Counted from the stretch's first letter, positions 1-10,523 are shown. The stretch is 64,000 bases of DNA from Sphingobium sp. BYY-5 (GCF_022758885.1 NZ_JALEBH010000001.1:310001-374000), one strand, 5' to 3'. A program made the numbers and translations. The notes: generated by a model from the sequence alone, not told the origin.

Positions 1-909
1 GTCGAGGCGGCGGCGCTGGGCGCGGACTGGACCATGGCGTCGATCGTCGGCTGCGCGGGCCTGAAGCCCACCATGGCGGCGCTCAAGGCCGGTGGCACGG
101 TGGCGCTGGCGAACAAGGAATCGCTGGTGTCGGCCGGCGGGCTGATGATGGAGGCGGCGCAGGCCGCCGGGGCGACCCTGTTGCCGGTGGACAGCGAGCA
201 TAATGCGATCTTCCAGTGCCTTGCCGGTGGAAGTTTGGATGATGTCGCAAGGATCATCCTGACCGCGAGCGGCGGTCCTTTCCGCACCCGCAGCCGGGCG
301 GAGATGGCGGACATCACCCCTGCGCAGGCGGTCGCCCATCCCAACTGGTCGATGGGCGCCAAGATCAGCGTCGACAGCGCGACGATGATGAACAAGGGGC
401 TGGAACTGATCGAGGCGGCGCATCTTTTCCCGGTCGGACTCGACCGGATCGAGATATTGGTCCACCCGCAGTCGGTGATTCATTCGATGGTCGAATATCG
501 TGACCGTTCGACGCTGGCGCAGCTCGGTTCGCCCGATATGCGCATCCCGATCGCCCATGCGCTTGTCTGGCCGCATCGGATCGCCACGCCATGCCAGCCG
601 CTCGACCTCATAACGATTGGCAGACTCGATTTCGAAGCGCCTGATGACGAACGGTTTCCGGCGCTCCGTCTGGCGCGCGCGGCCGCAGCCGAGGGCGGGG
701 CTGCGCCTGCCATCCTCAACGCTGCCAATGAGGTCGCGGTCGCGGCTTTCCTGGATGGCCGCATCGGCTTCCTTGATATTGCCATGATTGTGGAGGATGT
801 GTTGGACCGCTATAGCGCGGCAAGGCCCCGCGCGATCGATGATGTGCTGGTGGCGGACGCCCAGGCGCGCGGCATGGCGGGCCAAGTGATGGAAAGATTG
901 ACGGCTTGA
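1..909 (+). CDS. dxr: 1-deoxy-D-xylulose 5-phosphate reductoisomerase, 5'-truncated by the window edge
   Basis: Second enzyme of the MEP isoprenoid pathway: it converts DXP to MEP with NADPH and a divalent metal in the cytoplasm. The frame is open from base 1, so roughly the first 90 residues (the start of the NADPH-binding fold) lie outside the window. The visible 302 residues carry the family motif NKESLV (about visible residue 38), the metal ligands in DSEHNAIFQ and the MMNKGLE segment. The C-terminal domain runs to a normal end. The stop codon overlaps the TTG start of rseP, the usual dxr-rseP coupling of the alphaproteobacterial uppS-cdsA-dxr-rseP-bamA operon. Confidence 0.96.
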   Translation, partial: VEAAALGADWTMASIVGCAGLKPTMAALKAGGTVALANKESLVSAGGLMMEAAQAAGATLLPVDSEHNAIFQCLAGGSLDDVARIILTASGGPFRTRSRAEMADITPAQAVAHPNWSMGAKISVDSATMMNKGLELIEAAHLFPVGLDRIEILVHPQSVIHSMVEYRDRSTLAQLGSPDMRIPIAHALVWPHRIATPCQPLDLITIGRLDFEAPDDERFPALRLARAAAAEGGAAPAILNAANEVAVAAFLDGRIGFLDIAMIVEDVLDRYSAARPRAIDDVLVADAQARGMAGQVMERLTA

Positions 910-2039
910 TCCAGAATCCCGGCTTCCTGTTGACCGTGCTTGCCTTCGTGGCGGTCATCGGACCGCTCGTCTTCGTGCATGAGTTGGGCCATTATCTGGT
1001 CGGCCGCTGGTGCGGGGTGAAGGCGGAGGCCTTTTCCATCGGCTTCGGGCCGGAACTGTTCGCCTGGGTCGATCGGCGCGGCACCCGCTGGCGTGTCGCG
1101 GCGCTGCCGCTGGGTGGCTATGTCCGTTTCAAGGGCGACATGAACGCGGCCAGCATGACCGATCCGGCCTGGCTGGAAATGTCGGCGAAGGACCGGGGGG
1201 AAAGCTTCCCCGGCAAGCCGCTGTGGCAGCGCGCGGCGATCGTGGCGGCGGGGCCGGCGATCAATTTCCTCTTTGCCATCCTGATCCTGGCGACCTTCGC
1301 CTTCATCCATGGCGAAAGCCGCACGCCCGCTGTGGCGGGGCAGGTGCAGCCGGGCAGCGCGGCGGCGGCGGCGGACATTCGGGCAGGCGACCGGATCGTG
1401 TCGCTGGGGGGCCGGGACATGGCGACCTTCGACGATATCCGCCTCTATGCGCAGATCCGCCCCGGCGAACCGGTCGAGATCGTGATCGATCGCGCCGGTC
1501 AGCGCATCGTCAAACAGGGCATGATCGGCAGCGTCGCCGAGGATGATGGCCTGGGCAACAAGTTCAAGGTCGGCCGCCTGGGCCTGGCTCCCGGCAAGCC
1601 GGTGATCGTGCCGGTCAGCCTGTTGCGCGCGCCCGTGGTGGCGGTCGAGCGCACCGGGCAGATCGTCCGCACCATGGTCGAGACGCTGGGTCAGATCATC
1701 GGCGGCGGCCGGTCGGTCAAGGAACTGGGCGGCCCGCTCAAGATCGCGCAGGTTTCGGGCCAGGCGGCGACGCTGGGGCTGGAGAGCTTCATCTTCTTCG
1801 CCGCGCTGATCTCGATTAACTTGGGGTTCATCAACCTCTTGCCAATTCCCATGCTGGATGGCGGGCATTTGCTCTTCTACGGGATTGAGGCGGTACAGCG
1901 GCGGCCGGTTAGTCCGCAGGCGCAGGAATGGGCCTATCGATCGGGCTTGGCGGTGTTGATGGCGATGATGCTGCTGGTGACTTTCAACGATTTATCATCT
2001 TTTGGGCTGTGGAAAAGCCTCTCCGGCTTGATCGGCTGA
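906..2039 (+). CDS. rseP: RIP metalloprotease RseP (site-2 protease family)
   Basis: Intramembrane zinc protease that cleaves anti-sigma factors and remnant signal peptides in the inner membrane. The 377-residue product has HELGH at residues 25-29 inside the first membrane helix, a PDZ domain in the middle (around residues 120-200, with the [16 protein letters not shown] stretch) and the second zinc motif LDGG near residue 317, followed by the last helices. The start is TTG at 906, overlapping the dxr stop (TTGA), which suggests translational coupling. Length is close to the family norm. bamA follows after a gap of about 80 bp. Confidence 0.96.
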   Translation: MIQNPGFLLTVLAFVAVIGPLVFVHELGHYLVGRWCGVKAEAFSIGFGPELFAWVDRRGTRWRVAALPLGGYVRFKGDMNAASMTDPAWLEMSAKDRGESFPGKPLWQRAAIVAAGPAINFLFAILILATFAFIHGESRTPAVAGQVQPGSAAAAADIRAGDRIVSLGGRDMATFDDIRLYAQIRPGEPVEIVIDRAGQRIVKQGMIGSVAEDDGLGNKFKVGRLGLAPGKPVIVPVSLLRAPVVAVERTGQIVRTMVETLGQIIGGGRSVKELGGPLKIAQVSGQAATLGLESFIFFAALISINLGFINLLPIPMLDGGHLLFYGIEAVQRRPVSPQAQEWAYRSGLAVLMAMMLLVTFNDLSSFGLWKSLSGLIG

Positions 2040-2121
2040 CGCGCTTCGGGCAGGGATGCGCCATTTGGTGACGTCTGTTGCGGCAGACATAAATTTTTTC
2101 GGGTTTTTTGAGGTGGAGCGG

Positions 2122-4776
2122 GTGACAGCGATTAAGAGCAGCATGAGGCAGCACCCGGTAGTGGCCGTCCTGTTGGCGACGACCATGATCGCGGGCTTGC
2201 CGGCGATGCCCGCGATGGCGCAGGATGCCGCAGCCTCTGCGCCCATTGCGGCGTCGACTGCTGCCGCCACGCCCGCGCCGCAGGGCACCATCCGCAACAT
2301 CACCGTGACCGGCACCCAGCGCCTGGAACCGGATACCGTATTATCCTATACCAAGCTGCGCGTGGGCCAGCCCTACAGCCAAGAGATACTGGACCAGGCG
2401 CTGCGCGACCTGTACGAAACGGAACTGTTCGCCGACGTGCAGATCCGCAACGATAACGGCGTTCTGACGGTGGAGGTGAAGGAAAACCCCGTCATCAACC
2501 GTATCGTCCTTGAAGGTAATAAGCGCCTCAAGGAAGACAAGATACGTCCCGAAATAAAACTGGCGCCGCGCCAGATCTATACCCGGTCCAAGGTCCGCGC
2601 CGACGTCGCCCGCATCGTCGAGCTGTATCGCCGCCAGGGCCGCTTCGCCGCGACGATCGAGCCGAAGATGGTCCAGCTCGACCAGAACCGCGTCGATATC
2701 GTGTTCGAAATCTCGGAAGGGCCGAAGTCCAAGGTCCGCCAGATCAACATCATCGGCAACGAGAAGTTCAAGGACGGCGAACTGCGCAGCCAGATGGTGA
2801 CGAAGCAGTCGCGCTGGTTCCGCGTCTTTTCTTCCGGCACCAGCTACGATCCCGATCGCCTGGCCTATGACCAGCAGAAGCTGCGCCAATTCTACCTGAC
2901 AGAGGGCTATGCCGATTTCCGCGTGATTTCGGCCGTCGCGGAACTGACGCCCGACAAGCAGGACTTCATCATCACCTATGTCGTCGAGGAAGGCGATCGC
3001 TACAAGTTCGGCGACGTGAAGGTCGAATCCGACATTCGCGATCTGTCGGGCGACAGCCTGACCCGACGCCTGCCGATGAAGAAGGGCGACTGGTACAACG
3101 CCAAGCAGGTCGAGGATACGGTCGATACGCTGAGCGAGACGGCGGGTCTGTTCGGCTATGCCTTCGCGGACGTGTCGCCGGACTTCAACCGCGACAAGGA
3201 CACGCTGACGATGGGGATCAATTTCAAGATCGCCAACGCGCCGCGCGTCTATGTCGAGCGGGTCGACATCAACGGTAATACGCTGACCCAGGACAAGGTC
3301 GTCCGCCGCGAATTCCGCCTGGCCGAAGGCGACGCCTTCAACAGCTTCCTGGTCAAGCGTTCGAAGGACCGCATCAACTCGCTCGGCTTCTTCCAGGAGA
3401 AGCTGGACATCGAGCAGAAGCCGGGTTCCGCGCCCGACCGCATCGTGCTGGAAACCAACGTCCAGGAAAAATCGACCGGCGAACTGTCGCTGTCGGCGGG
3501 CTATTCCAGCCTTGAACGTTTCATCGTCGCGGCGTCGATCACCCAGCGCAACTTCCGCGGCAAGGGGCAGGAACTGCGCACCTCGGTCAATTATTCGGCC
3601 TATTCGAAGTCGATAGAAGTGGGCTTTACCGAGCCTTATTTCATGGACAAGAATATCGCGCTGGGCGGCGACATCTATCGCCGCGACCTCAACAGCTTCC
3701 GCTATCTGACCAGCAACACCCGCGACACGACCTATGAAAATACGTCGACCGGCTTCCAGTTGCGCGCGGGCGTGCCGATCACCGAATATATGTCGCTGGC
3801 GCTGCGCTATCAGTTGAACTTCGACGATACGACGCTGGACAGGGCCACCTATTATACCGACGGCGTCTGCGATCCGCTGCTGGCGGGCCGCTATCTCTGC
3901 GACGCCATCGGCAAGCGGACCACCTCGTCGGTTGGCTATTCGCTGATCTATGACACGCGCGACAACCGCATCCGTCCGACGCGCGGCCAGAATGTCGTGC
4001 TGAGCCAGGATTTCGCGGGTCTGGGCGGCAGCGTCAGATATGTGAAGACGCGCATATCGGCGTCCAAGTTCGTCCCGCTGGGCGCTGGCTTCATCTTCTC
4101 GCTGTCGGGCGAGGGCGGCTATATCCACAGTCTGGAAGGCGAACGCCGCGACGCGACCGGCGAACTGGTCGAGAAGGTCCGCCTGGTCGACCGCTTCTTC
4201 CTGGGCGAACCGCAATTCCGTGGCTTCGACATCCGCGGCGTCGGCCCGCGCATCGTTCGTCGCTATTATTCGGCGACCGTGACCGATGGAGTCGCGACCG
4301 GAGTGGAAAATACCGGGAGTAACAATCGGACAGACGATGCGCTGGGCGGCAAGATTTACTATCTAACGCGCGCTGAAATCGAAATTCCGCTTGGCTCTGG
4401 CGCGCGCGAAATGGGGCTTCGTCCGTCGATCTTCATGGATGCTGGCGCCGTTGCCGGTTTGAAGAGGCCGGGTCTTATCAATGGCAATGGTCAGTTTGCG
4501 GGCTATTGCTCGGCGACCGGCCAGACCACGGTCAAGGCGGGAGGCACAGCCGCCAACCCGACCTGTCCCGCGAATTTCGGCACGGACTACTCCGTATCCA
4601 ACGGCTTCGTGGAAACATATCTCGGCGACACGCTCAAACCGCGTCTGTCGGTGGGCTTTGGCGTCAACTGGAACTCGCCCTTCGGGCCGTTCCGCATCGA
4701 CATCGCCAAGGCCCTGCTCAAGGAACCAGGGGACGACAACAAGCTCATCACCTTCAATGTGGGGACTCAGTTCTAA
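2122..4776 (+). CDS. bamA: outer membrane protein assembly factor BamA
   Basis: Omp85-family core of the BAM complex that folds beta-barrels into the outer membrane. After a signal peptide ending in AMAQ there are five POTRA repeats (up to about residue 420) and a C-terminal 16-strand barrel ending in F (…FNVGTQF), as expected for an outer membrane protein. The frame is open from an ATG at 2056, but that would put about 30 residues before the signal peptide. I prefer GTG at 2122, preceded by AGGTGGAG at 2111-2118; ATG at 2143 is also possible. The stop overlaps the ompH start as TAATG. About 884 residues, normal for alphaproteobacteria. Confidence 0.96.
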   Translation: MTAIKSSMRQHPVVAVLLATTMIAGLPAMPAMAQDAAASAPIAASTAAATPAPQGTIRNITVTGTQRLEPDTVLSYTKLRVGQPYSQEILDQALRDLYETELFADVQIRNDNGVLTVEVKENPVINRIVLEGNKRLKEDKIRPEIKLAPRQIYTRSKVRADVARIVELYRRQGRFAATIEPKMVQLDQNRVDIVFEISEGPKSKVRQINIIGNEKFKDGELRSQMVTKQSRWFRVFSSGTSYDPDRLAYDQQKLRQFYLTEGYADFRVISAVAELTPDKQDFIITYVVEEGDRYKFGDVKVESDIRDLSGDSLTRRLPMKKGDWYNAKQVEDTVDTLSETAGLFGYAFADVSPDFNRDKDTLTMGINFKIANAPRVYVERVDINGNTLTQDKVVRREFRLAEGDAFNSFLVKRSKDRINSLGFFQEKLDIEQKPGSAPDRIVLETNVQEKSTGELSLSAGYSSLERFIVAASITQRNFRGKGQELRTSVNYSAYSKSIEVGFTEPYFMDKNIALGGDIYRRDLNSFRYLTSNTRDTTYENTSTGFQLRAGVPITEYMSLALRYQLNFDDTTLDRATYYTDGVCDPLLAGRYLCDAIGKRTTSSVGYSLIYDTRDNRIRPTRGQNVVLSQDFAGLGGSVRYVKTRISASKFVPLGAGFIFSLSGEGGYIHSLEGERRDATGELVEKVRLVDRFFLGEPQFRGFDIRGVGPRIVRRYYSATVTDGVATGVENTGSNNRTDDALGGKIYYLTRAEIEIPLGSGAREMGLRPSIFMDAGAVAGLKRPGLINGNGQFAGYCSATGQTTVKAGGTAANPTCPANFGTDYSVSNGFVETYLGDTLKPRLSVGFGVNWNSPFGPFRIDIAKALLKEPGDDNKLITFNVGTQF

Positions 4777-5426
4777 TGAAGACTATCGTTAAAGCAGCGG
4801 CGCTCGTTCTGGCGCCCATGACCGCTCTGGCTCTGACCGCCGTTCCGGCCGCCGCCCAGTCGAAGGCGGGTATCGCCGTCGCCGACCTGCAGCGCGCCGT
4901 GGGCACCAGCGCCGCCTACACCGCCGCACGGACCCAGATCCAGACCACCTACAAGCCGCAGATCGATGCGTTCAACACGCGCAAGACCGCGATCGACGCC
5001 GACCTCAAGACCAAGGGCGACGCGCTGCAGGCTGCGCTGCGGGCTGCGAACAACAAGCCGACCCCGGCGCTCGAAACCCAGTATCAGCAGTTCCAGCAGT
5101 CGCAGCAGACCGCCCAGGCCGAACTGCAGCAGATGGGTCAGCCGATCGCGCTCGCCAACGCCTATGTCGAGGAACAGATCGCCGCGCGCCTTTCCGACGC
5201 GCTCAAGACCGCGATGACCAAGGCGAAGGTCGATCTGGTGCTTTCGCCGGAGGCCACCGTGTCCTATCAGCCGGCCGTCGACATCACCGACGAGGTTGTC
5301 ACGGAACTCAACGCGCTGGTTCCCAGCGTCGGCATCACCCCGCCGGCCGGCTGGCAGCCGGGCCGCCAGGGTCAGGCCGGTGCGGCCGCTCCGGCAACCC
5401 CGGCGCAGGCGCCCAAGTCGCGCTGA
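4776..5426 (+). CDS. OmpH/Skp family periplasmic chaperone
   Basis: Skp-like holdase that carries unfolded outer membrane proteins to BamA. The 216-residue protein has a signal peptide ending AAAQ (about residue 28), then a long alpha-helical, Gln/Ala-rich region (residues about 50-150) expected to form the Skp tentacles. The tail is proline/alanine/glutamine-rich and not part of the core family. The ATG shares one base with the bamA TAA (TAATG), so translation is probably coupled, and fabZ follows 5 bp after the stop. The bamA-ompH-fabZ order supports the assignment. Confidence 0.93.
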   Translation: MKTIVKAAALVLAPMTALALTAVPAAAQSKAGIAVADLQRAVGTSAAYTAARTQIQTTYKPQIDAFNTRKTAIDADLKTKGDALQAALRAANNKPTPALETQYQQFQQSQQTAQAELQQMGQPIALANAYVEEQIAARLSDALKTAMTKAKVDLVLSPEATVSYQPAVDITDEVVTELNALVPSVGITPPAGWQPGRQGQAGAAAPATPAQAPKSR

Positions 5427-5431
5427 TCTGA

Positions 5432-5908
5432 ATGACGGTAGAAGTTGAATCGACCGCGCGTGGCCCGATGGATATCCGTCGGGTCATGGCGGCGCTGCCG
5501 CACCGTTATCCGATGCTGCTGATCGATCGCGTGGTGTCGCTGGTGCCCAACCAGTCGATCCACGCGATCAAGGCGGTGTCGGTGAACGAGCCCTTTTTCC
5601 AGGGCCATTTCCCCACCCGGCCGATCATGCCCGGCGTGCTGATCGTCGAAGCGATGGCGCAGGCCGCGGGCGTGCTGGCCGTGGAATCGATGGACCTCGC
5701 CGATAGCGGCAAGCTCGTCTATTTCATGAGCATCGACGGCGCGAAATTCCGCTCGCCGGTGGAGCCGGGCTGCCTGCTCGACCTGCATGTCGAAGTGACT
5801 CAGAATCGCGGCGCGATCTGCAAATTCTCCGGCAAGGCGCTGATCGACGGCAAGCTGGCGTCGGAAGCCAATTTCGTCGCGATGATTACCGATCCGCCGA
5901 AGGATTGA
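5432..5908 (+). CDS. fabZ: 3-hydroxyacyl-[acyl-carrier-protein] dehydratase FabZ
   Basis: Hot-dog-fold dehydratase of fatty acid elongation, making trans-2-enoyl-ACP from 3-hydroxyacyl-ACP. The catalytic His is in [10 protein letters not shown] (about residues 24-33) and the catalytic Glu in [10 protein letters not shown] (about 70-79); the GHFP motif lies between them. The 158 residues include about 12 more at the N-terminus than compact family members. It ends the operon. lpxA and lpxB, which usually follow fabZ in LPS-producing bacteria, do not follow here; a repeat and rpmE come next. That fits sphingomonads, which use glycosphingolipids rather than LPS. Confidence 0.95.
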   Translation: MTVEVESTARGPMDIRRVMAALPHRYPMLLIDRVVSLVPNQSIHAIKAVSVNEPFFQGHFPTRPIMPGVLIVEAMAQAAGVLAVESMDLADSGKLVYFMSIDGAKFRSPVEPGCLLDLHVEVTQNRGAICKFSGKALIDGKLASEANFVAMITDPPKD

Positions 5909-5919
5909 GTCCTCCTGTT

Positions 5920-6109
5920 CCTCCCCTGTAAGAGCAGGGGAATTGCATATAGATCTGCCCTATGTTTTTTCGTCACCCTGAACTTGTTTCAGGGTCCATT
6001 TCGCCTCCTGGTTTGTCGGACCCGGAGGCGAAATGGATGCTGAAACAAGTTCAGCATGACGGTTGTAGAGAGGCGAAAGGCCATATGCGATTGCCGTTAC
6101 AGGGGAGGA
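5920..6109. repeat. ~190-bp intergenic palindromic repeat, copy 1
   Basis: This fills most of the 306-bp gap between fabZ and rpmE. The ends are inverted copies of TCCTCCCCTGTAA. The core is a long inverted repeat with TGAACTTGTTTCA and CATTTCGCCTCC in one arm and their complements in the other (5971-6060). A close copy in opposite orientation lies at 41749-41931. No gene is seen in the gap. Confidence 0.85.
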
Positions 6110-6214
6110 TGAACATACACCCTTGCCAATCCGCGCCGAAACGGCTAACGGCGCGCCTTCGCATTTTTTCGCATCCGGCCGGTCGGAAACCGGCCACATA
6201 AGGAGCATAGCGCC

Positions 6215-6439
6215 ATGAAGGCCGATACCCATCCCGACTACCACCTGATTACCGTCCAGATGACCGACGGCACCACTTTCCAGACCCGCTCGACCTGGGG
6301 CAAGGAAGGCGACACGCTGGCGCTCGACATCGACCCCAAGTCGCATCCGGCCTGGACGGGCGGCAACCGTCAGTTGGACACCGGTGGCCAGGTGGCGCGC
6401 TTCAACAAGCGTTTCGGCGGCCTGACGCTGAAGAAGTAA
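6215..6439 (+). CDS. rpmE: 50S ribosomal protein L31, zinc-free type
   Basis: Large-subunit ribosomal protein that bridges the two subunits. The 74 residues match the L31 family (KADTHPDYH start, [22 protein letters not shown]). There is no cysteine at all, so this is the C-minus form that does not bind zinc; a zinc-regulated paralogue elsewhere is therefore not implied. AGGAG at 6201-6205 sets the ATG. A strong terminator follows at 6462-6488, so it is probably a single-gene transcript. Confidence 0.96.
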   Translation: MKADTHPDYHLITVQMTDGTTFQTRSTWGKEGDTLALDIDPKSHPAWTGGNRQLDTGGQVARFNKRFGGLTLKK

Positions 6440-6461
6440 TCGGCCTTCACGGTACGAATGG

Positions 6462-6488
6462 AAAGGGCGCCCGCGAGGCGCCCTTTTT
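6462..6488 (+). terminator. intrinsic terminator of rpmE
   Basis: Ten-base-pair stem AAAGGGCGCC / GGCGCCCTTT with a five-base loop, running into a T-run (6484-6489). It lies 22 bp after the rpmE stop. Confidence 0.9.
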
Positions 6489-6551
6489 TGTTTGATAGAT
6501 CGTGCAAGCCAGCACTTACGTTATCGTTCGACCGGACATCAGTTTAAGAAT

Positions 6552-6583
6552 ACGGCCCTCCGCCATGGGAGGGCCGTCCTTTT
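6552..6583. terminator. hairpin terminator beside the broken tailspike gene
   Basis: Perfect ten-base-pair stem ACGGCCCTCC / GGAGGGCCGT with loop GCCATG, followed on the plus strand by CCTTTT. It lies just past the 3' end (6588) of the minus-strand tailspike gene and probably works in both directions. Confidence 0.7.
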
Positions 6584-7907
6584 GAGCCTAGGCGAGAACG
6601 CCGGTTATGTAATGGGTGCCCGTTGAACCGAGGCTAGTTATGGGGATGCCATTAATTTGAACCTTGTTCCCTGCGCCCCCGCTGATGCAGGATGGTTCGA
6701 TCAGGGTTGGATCAATCTCCATATAGTTGTTGCTGGCTCCGACCAGATAGATGCCTTGTGGAAAAGCGTTAGTCCGTCCTGACAAAGCGGGCTGAAGAAC
6801 CATGCGGCTACTATTATCGACCCGGATAGCAGCCTGATACGGATTTGCGATAATGTCGGGGTTGACTATGTCGGGGTTGATCCGGAAGCTGGAGCAGCTA
6901 TCGACCCCGACCGGTCGGGCCATGTTCAACAGTTTGAGGCCAGCAACATTTGTTCCGCTCTGACGGACCGCATAGAAGCCCAGAGTCGTTCCGCCGCTGC
7001 CGATTGCTTGACCGCCAACGATGCTGATGCGGCCACCGCCATCATGAATATACAGAGCTGCAAATGCGGACGCTGCGCAAGCAACATAAGGATGAGCGAT
7101 TTCAACCAGAGCGCTAGGAGCAAGCTGTTCGATATGGATGCCGATGTTTGATGCCTGATCGATGATGGGATGGCTGATGTGAAGATCAAGATTTGAACTT
7201 AACGTGCCTGCCGCCCCCGTCCCGGTCACATGGATGCCGACCGGGATTTGTGAGGTTTCGCACCACGAAAGGAAACTGTCGACGAAGGCGCCATCGAGCT
7301 TGAAGCCTACCGGATCGACAAGAGCGGGGGTTCCGCCCTGCGACGCTTTACACCGAACTAAATGTACTGACGCATTTCCCCCCGCCAAGACCGGTGGATT
7401 GCCCTTAAGCCAGAAGCCGCGCCAAATGTCGTTTATCGAACTCGATCCTGCGGACGACCGGAAAGCAAAGCAATCAACGTAGCGCGAACTTACATTTCCA
7501 TAAATGGCAAAGCCAATCGAGCATTCCCAGCCAGCAACATTGCGAACTTCGCATTCATAGACATAGCGGGTCCTCAGGCCGGCCGGCGCATTATATTCAT
7601 TTCCGCTAGCCGGGGGTGTGACGGGGGTGCTGTGCCGAAGCTGTATGTTCTTTACGAACACTTCACGAATATAGGTGCTCGGATCGCTTATTGAAGATGG
7701 CGTTGCGCCAACGATCATGACATCTTTCTGGCTGTTTTTAAGAACGATCCTCGTTCCTTCACCCGCATTGTAAGAAATGCAACCCTGCCCCGAAATCGTC
7801 CGAAAGGAATGATTAGAGCGGTTTCCGCACGAACTGAATCGGCAGGGGTTCCCTTTGCTGCGCTGATGTGATTCACGCTGTCTGCTGGTGGCAGGAGGCC
7901 AGCATGG

Positions 7908-8854
7908 ATGGCACGAACGCTTTCACAGGACCTGCGGGACAGGGTCATTGCTGCGATTGATGGGGGTTTGAGTTGTCGGGGTGCGGCTGACCGGTTTGGT
8001 GTCAGCGCATCGAGCGCGATCCGCTGGCGGCAACGCGCGCTGGAACATGGTGAGGCTGTCGCCAAGCCACGTGGCGGAGACCGGCATTCGAGCAGGATCG
8101 AGGCGCATGGCGGCTTCATCCGTGAACTACTTGCCGAACAGGGCGACATGACCCTTGTCGAAGTTCAGGCTCGGTTGATCGAGCGGGGCGCCCCGGTCGG
8201 GATCGGCACGCTGCATCGCTTTTTCGTGCGCCACGGCATCACGCGGAAAAAAAGACCGGGCACGCGATCGAGCAAGACCGTCCCGACGTCCTGAAGCAGC
8301 GTCGCCACTGGTTCGACGGTCAGCTCGATCTGGAACCAGAGCGCCTGGTCTTCATCGACGAGACCTGGACGGCGACCAACATGACCCGCAGCCATGGCCG
8401 CTGCGCCAAAGGCGAGCGTCTGCGGATGGGCTTCCCGCACGGCCATCGCAAGACGACCACGCTGGTGGCCGGCCTGCGCATGACCGGCATGATTGCGCCG
8501 ATGGTGCTCGACGGCCCGATCAACGGCGACTGGTTCGAAGCGTACGTAGCTCAAGTGCTCGTGCCGGAACTGCGACCGGGCGACATCGTAATCATGGACA
8601 ATCTGTCGAGCCACAAGCGCACGTCGGTCCAGGTGCTCATCGAGGCCGCAGGTGCAGCCCTGCGCTTCCTTCCACCCTACAGCCCGGACTTCAACCCAAT
8701 CGAGAAGGCGTTCTCCCGGCTCAAGGCAATGCTGCGCAAAGCAGGCGAGCGAACCGTTAGCGGACTTTGGGGCCTGATCGGAAAGCTCGTCGATATCTTC
8801 CAGCCCGACGAATGCGCCAATTACTTCAAATCGTGCGGATATGAGCCTGAATGA
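7908..8854 (+). CDS. IS630-family transposase, made by -1 frameshift
   Basis: DDE transposase that cuts and pastes the element at TA sites. The first frame (7908-8294) gives a helix-turn-helix domain ([20 protein letters not shown]). The second frame, shifted -1, carries the catalytic triad: [14 protein letters not shown] and [13 protein letters not shown]. The frames overlap at a run of seven A (8247-8253), the likely slippage site, after which the shifted frame reads [18 protein letters not shown] into the DDE domain. The joined product is about 315 residues, normal for this family. No internal stop is seen other than the frame change, so this looks like programmed frameshifting rather than decay. 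Confidence 0.9.
8247..8253 (+). other. A7 slippery site for -1 frameshifting in the IS630 transposase
   Basis: Seven consecutive A within GCGGAAAAAAAGACC, just before the first frame ends. The DDE domain is in the -1 frame from this point. This is the usual layout in two-frame IS630 members; slippage itself is inferred. Confidence 0.7.
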
Positions 8855-9153
8855 GTGGAAACCGCTCTAATCTCCCAACTATCGTTAATCCAGTAATCGG
8901 CTTTGGAGAGATTGACTTGCGGACAGAATGTGACGCATGCCTGCAACGCACCTAGGCAATCTACTGCGCTATTGTTAGTCTGTGCGCCCCACCATTCTGG
9001 GATGCCGTTAATCTCATCCCATGAACGTACCCAGGCGCCTGTCGAGCCGGTGGGATTGGAAGATGTTGGAATATAAAGGCCTTGTAGCGGATCGCTGCTA
9101 ACCTGCGTAGAAAGATTGCCTGCCTTCCAGATGAACGTTCCTGACCGTCCTCT

Positions 9154-10523
9154 GTGGATGGCTCCCGCGTTGCAAGTGCAATTTGATGATTTAGCGAATT
9201 GGTCGGGTGCAGTCTTCTGTCCGGCCTGTTGATGCAGTCGATAGAAACTGCTGGCCCTGATGGAGTCCGCGAACAAGGTCCCATTCTGCTTATCAGGCTA
9301 TGATGCCTTGGACCGTCATCTGGTTTTCCCTGTTCCCGGTCTGACCGGTATCGCCATCACATCGCGTCGCTCCCACAACCTCGTGAAGCTGATTTCCTCA
9401 GCTAATCCCTTCCTCCGTCAGGCCGGCAGGATCGGTCGATAGACCTCTGCGCGCGTCATGATTGCCCAGACGATGCGTGCCGTTTTGTTGGCCATGGCCA
9501 CCGTCGCAACCCTCACAGGCTTCCTGGCCAGCAGCGCCATGAAATGCGGGCTCGCAGTTTCAGGTCTCGATCTGGCGTAACGGACCAGCGCAGTCGCGCC
9601 GATAACGAGCAGCTTTCGGAGATATCGATCGCCCATCTTCGTAATGCGCCCAAGGCGCTCCTTGCCCCCGCTCGAATTCTGAAGCGGCGTCAACCCAAGC
9701 CAGGCAGCAAACTGGCGGCCGGATTTGAACTGGCTCGGATCTGCCACCGATGCTGCAAGCGCTGTGGCACCGACCGGGCCGATGCCAGGGATAGTTGCGA
9801 GGCGCCGTGCAACATCATCGCTTCGCGCCAGGGCGGCAAGCGCTCGATCAATCTCGCGCAATTGCGCATGAACATTGAGGATTTGCTGTGACAGCATATC
9901 GACGATCCTCACGGCTGCGATCGGTATGTCTGGCGCCTTGCCATCGACCACCTGCCTCGCCATCTGAAGCGCCCGCTCGATACCTTCCGGAATGTCGATG
10001 CCGAACTCAGCCAACAGCCCGCGCATCATATTGATCAGCTGGGTACGTTGCCTGACCAACAGTTCACGGGCGCGATGCATCGAGAGGAATGCCTGCTGCT
10101 CGCGCGATTTCACAGCAACGAACCGCATCGTCGGACGCGTTACGGCCTCGCAGATCGCTTCCGCATCGGCAGCATCGTTCTTTCCGCGCTTCACATAGGG
10201 TTTGACGTACGCCGGCGGCATCAAGCGCACTTCGTGCCCCAAGGCGATCAGCTCTCGCGCCCAATGATGTGAAGTGCCGCATGCCTCTATGCCGACAAGG
10301 CAAGGCGGCAGTTTGGTGAAGAAAGGCAGCACCTGTGCTCGTCGCAGGGCTTTGCGCAAGACAACGGTCCCAGATGCGTCAACAGCATGAACCTGAAAAA
10401 CACGCTTGGCCAAATCAAGGCCGACTGTGGTAATCTCCATGGCGGATGGCTCCATTGCTCGGGTTTGCCTGATAGCAACCCATCTTGGCACTCAGATGCC
10501 GTGAGCGGGAGCCATCCACCTCA
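9154..10523 (-). mobile_element. IS110-family insertion sequence, IS1111 group, ~1.37 kb
   Basis: Fifteen-bp inverted repeats GTGGATGGCTCCCGC at 9154-9168 and its complement at 10505-10519, followed on the right by four extra bases (CTCA). Subterminal inverted repeats mark the IS1111 subgroup. The trinucleotide TCT sits outside each end (9151-9153, 10524-10526); whether it is a target duplication or part of the site is unclear. The element lies in codon 30 of the tailspike gene. About 250 bp between the transposase stop and the 9154 end hold no gene. Confidence 0.88.
9418..10440 (-). CDS. IS110-family (IS1111-type) transposase
   Basis: DEDD transposase with a RuvC-like N-terminal domain and a C-terminal transposase_20 domain. 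The N-terminus reads MEITTVGLDLAKRVFQVH, with the first acidic residue in GLDLAK; further acidic residues are in GIEACGTSHHW and KRGKNDAADAEAI. The C-terminal part carries IPGIGPVGATALAAS and FAAWLGLTPLQNSSGGKERLG, the helix-hairpin-like block of the family. The frame stays open upstream to 10491, but ATG at 10440 gives the standard family start and 340 residues. It looks complete. Confidence 0.93.
   Translation of the reverse strand: MEITTVGLDLAKRVFQVHAVDASGTVVLRKALRRAQVLPFFTKLPPCLVGIEACGTSHHWARELIALGHEVRLMPPAYVKPYVKRGKNDAADAEAICEAVTRPTMRFVAVKSREQQAFLSMHRARELLVRQRTQLINMMRGLLAEFGIDIPEGIERALQMARQVVDGKAPDIPIAAVRIVDMLSQQILNVHAQLREIDRALAALARSDDVARRLATIPGIGPVGATALAASVADPSQFKSGRQFAAWLGLTPLQNSSGGKERLGRITKMGDRYLRKLLVIGATALVRYARSRPETASPHFMALLARKPVRVATVAMANKTARIVWAIMTRAEVYRPILPA

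Larger units (their letters stand above)
7816..8867 (+). mobile_element. IS630-family insertion sequence, 1052 bp
   Basis: The ends are inverted GAGCGGTTTCC (7816-7826) and GGAAACCGCTC (8857-8867). A TA dinucleotide flanks each side (7814-7815 and 8868-8869), the target duplication typical of IS630/Tc1-mariner transposition. Removing the element plus one TA restores the frame of the tailspike gene exactly. The ends look intact, so the copy may be active. Confidence 0.95.

Noticed and set aside
2341..4215. A 624-codon open frame antisense to bamA
   Set aside because: It is the mirror of a GC-rich, strongly coded gene; composition is Arg/Ala/Asp-rich with no motif, and bamA is certain.
9154..9276. 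The frame 5' of the GRSGTFIW piece as the true N-terminus of the tailspike protein
   Set aside because: That part lies inside the IS1111-type element (beyond its 9154 end). The genuine N-terminus with its own ribosome site is at 10613-10524.
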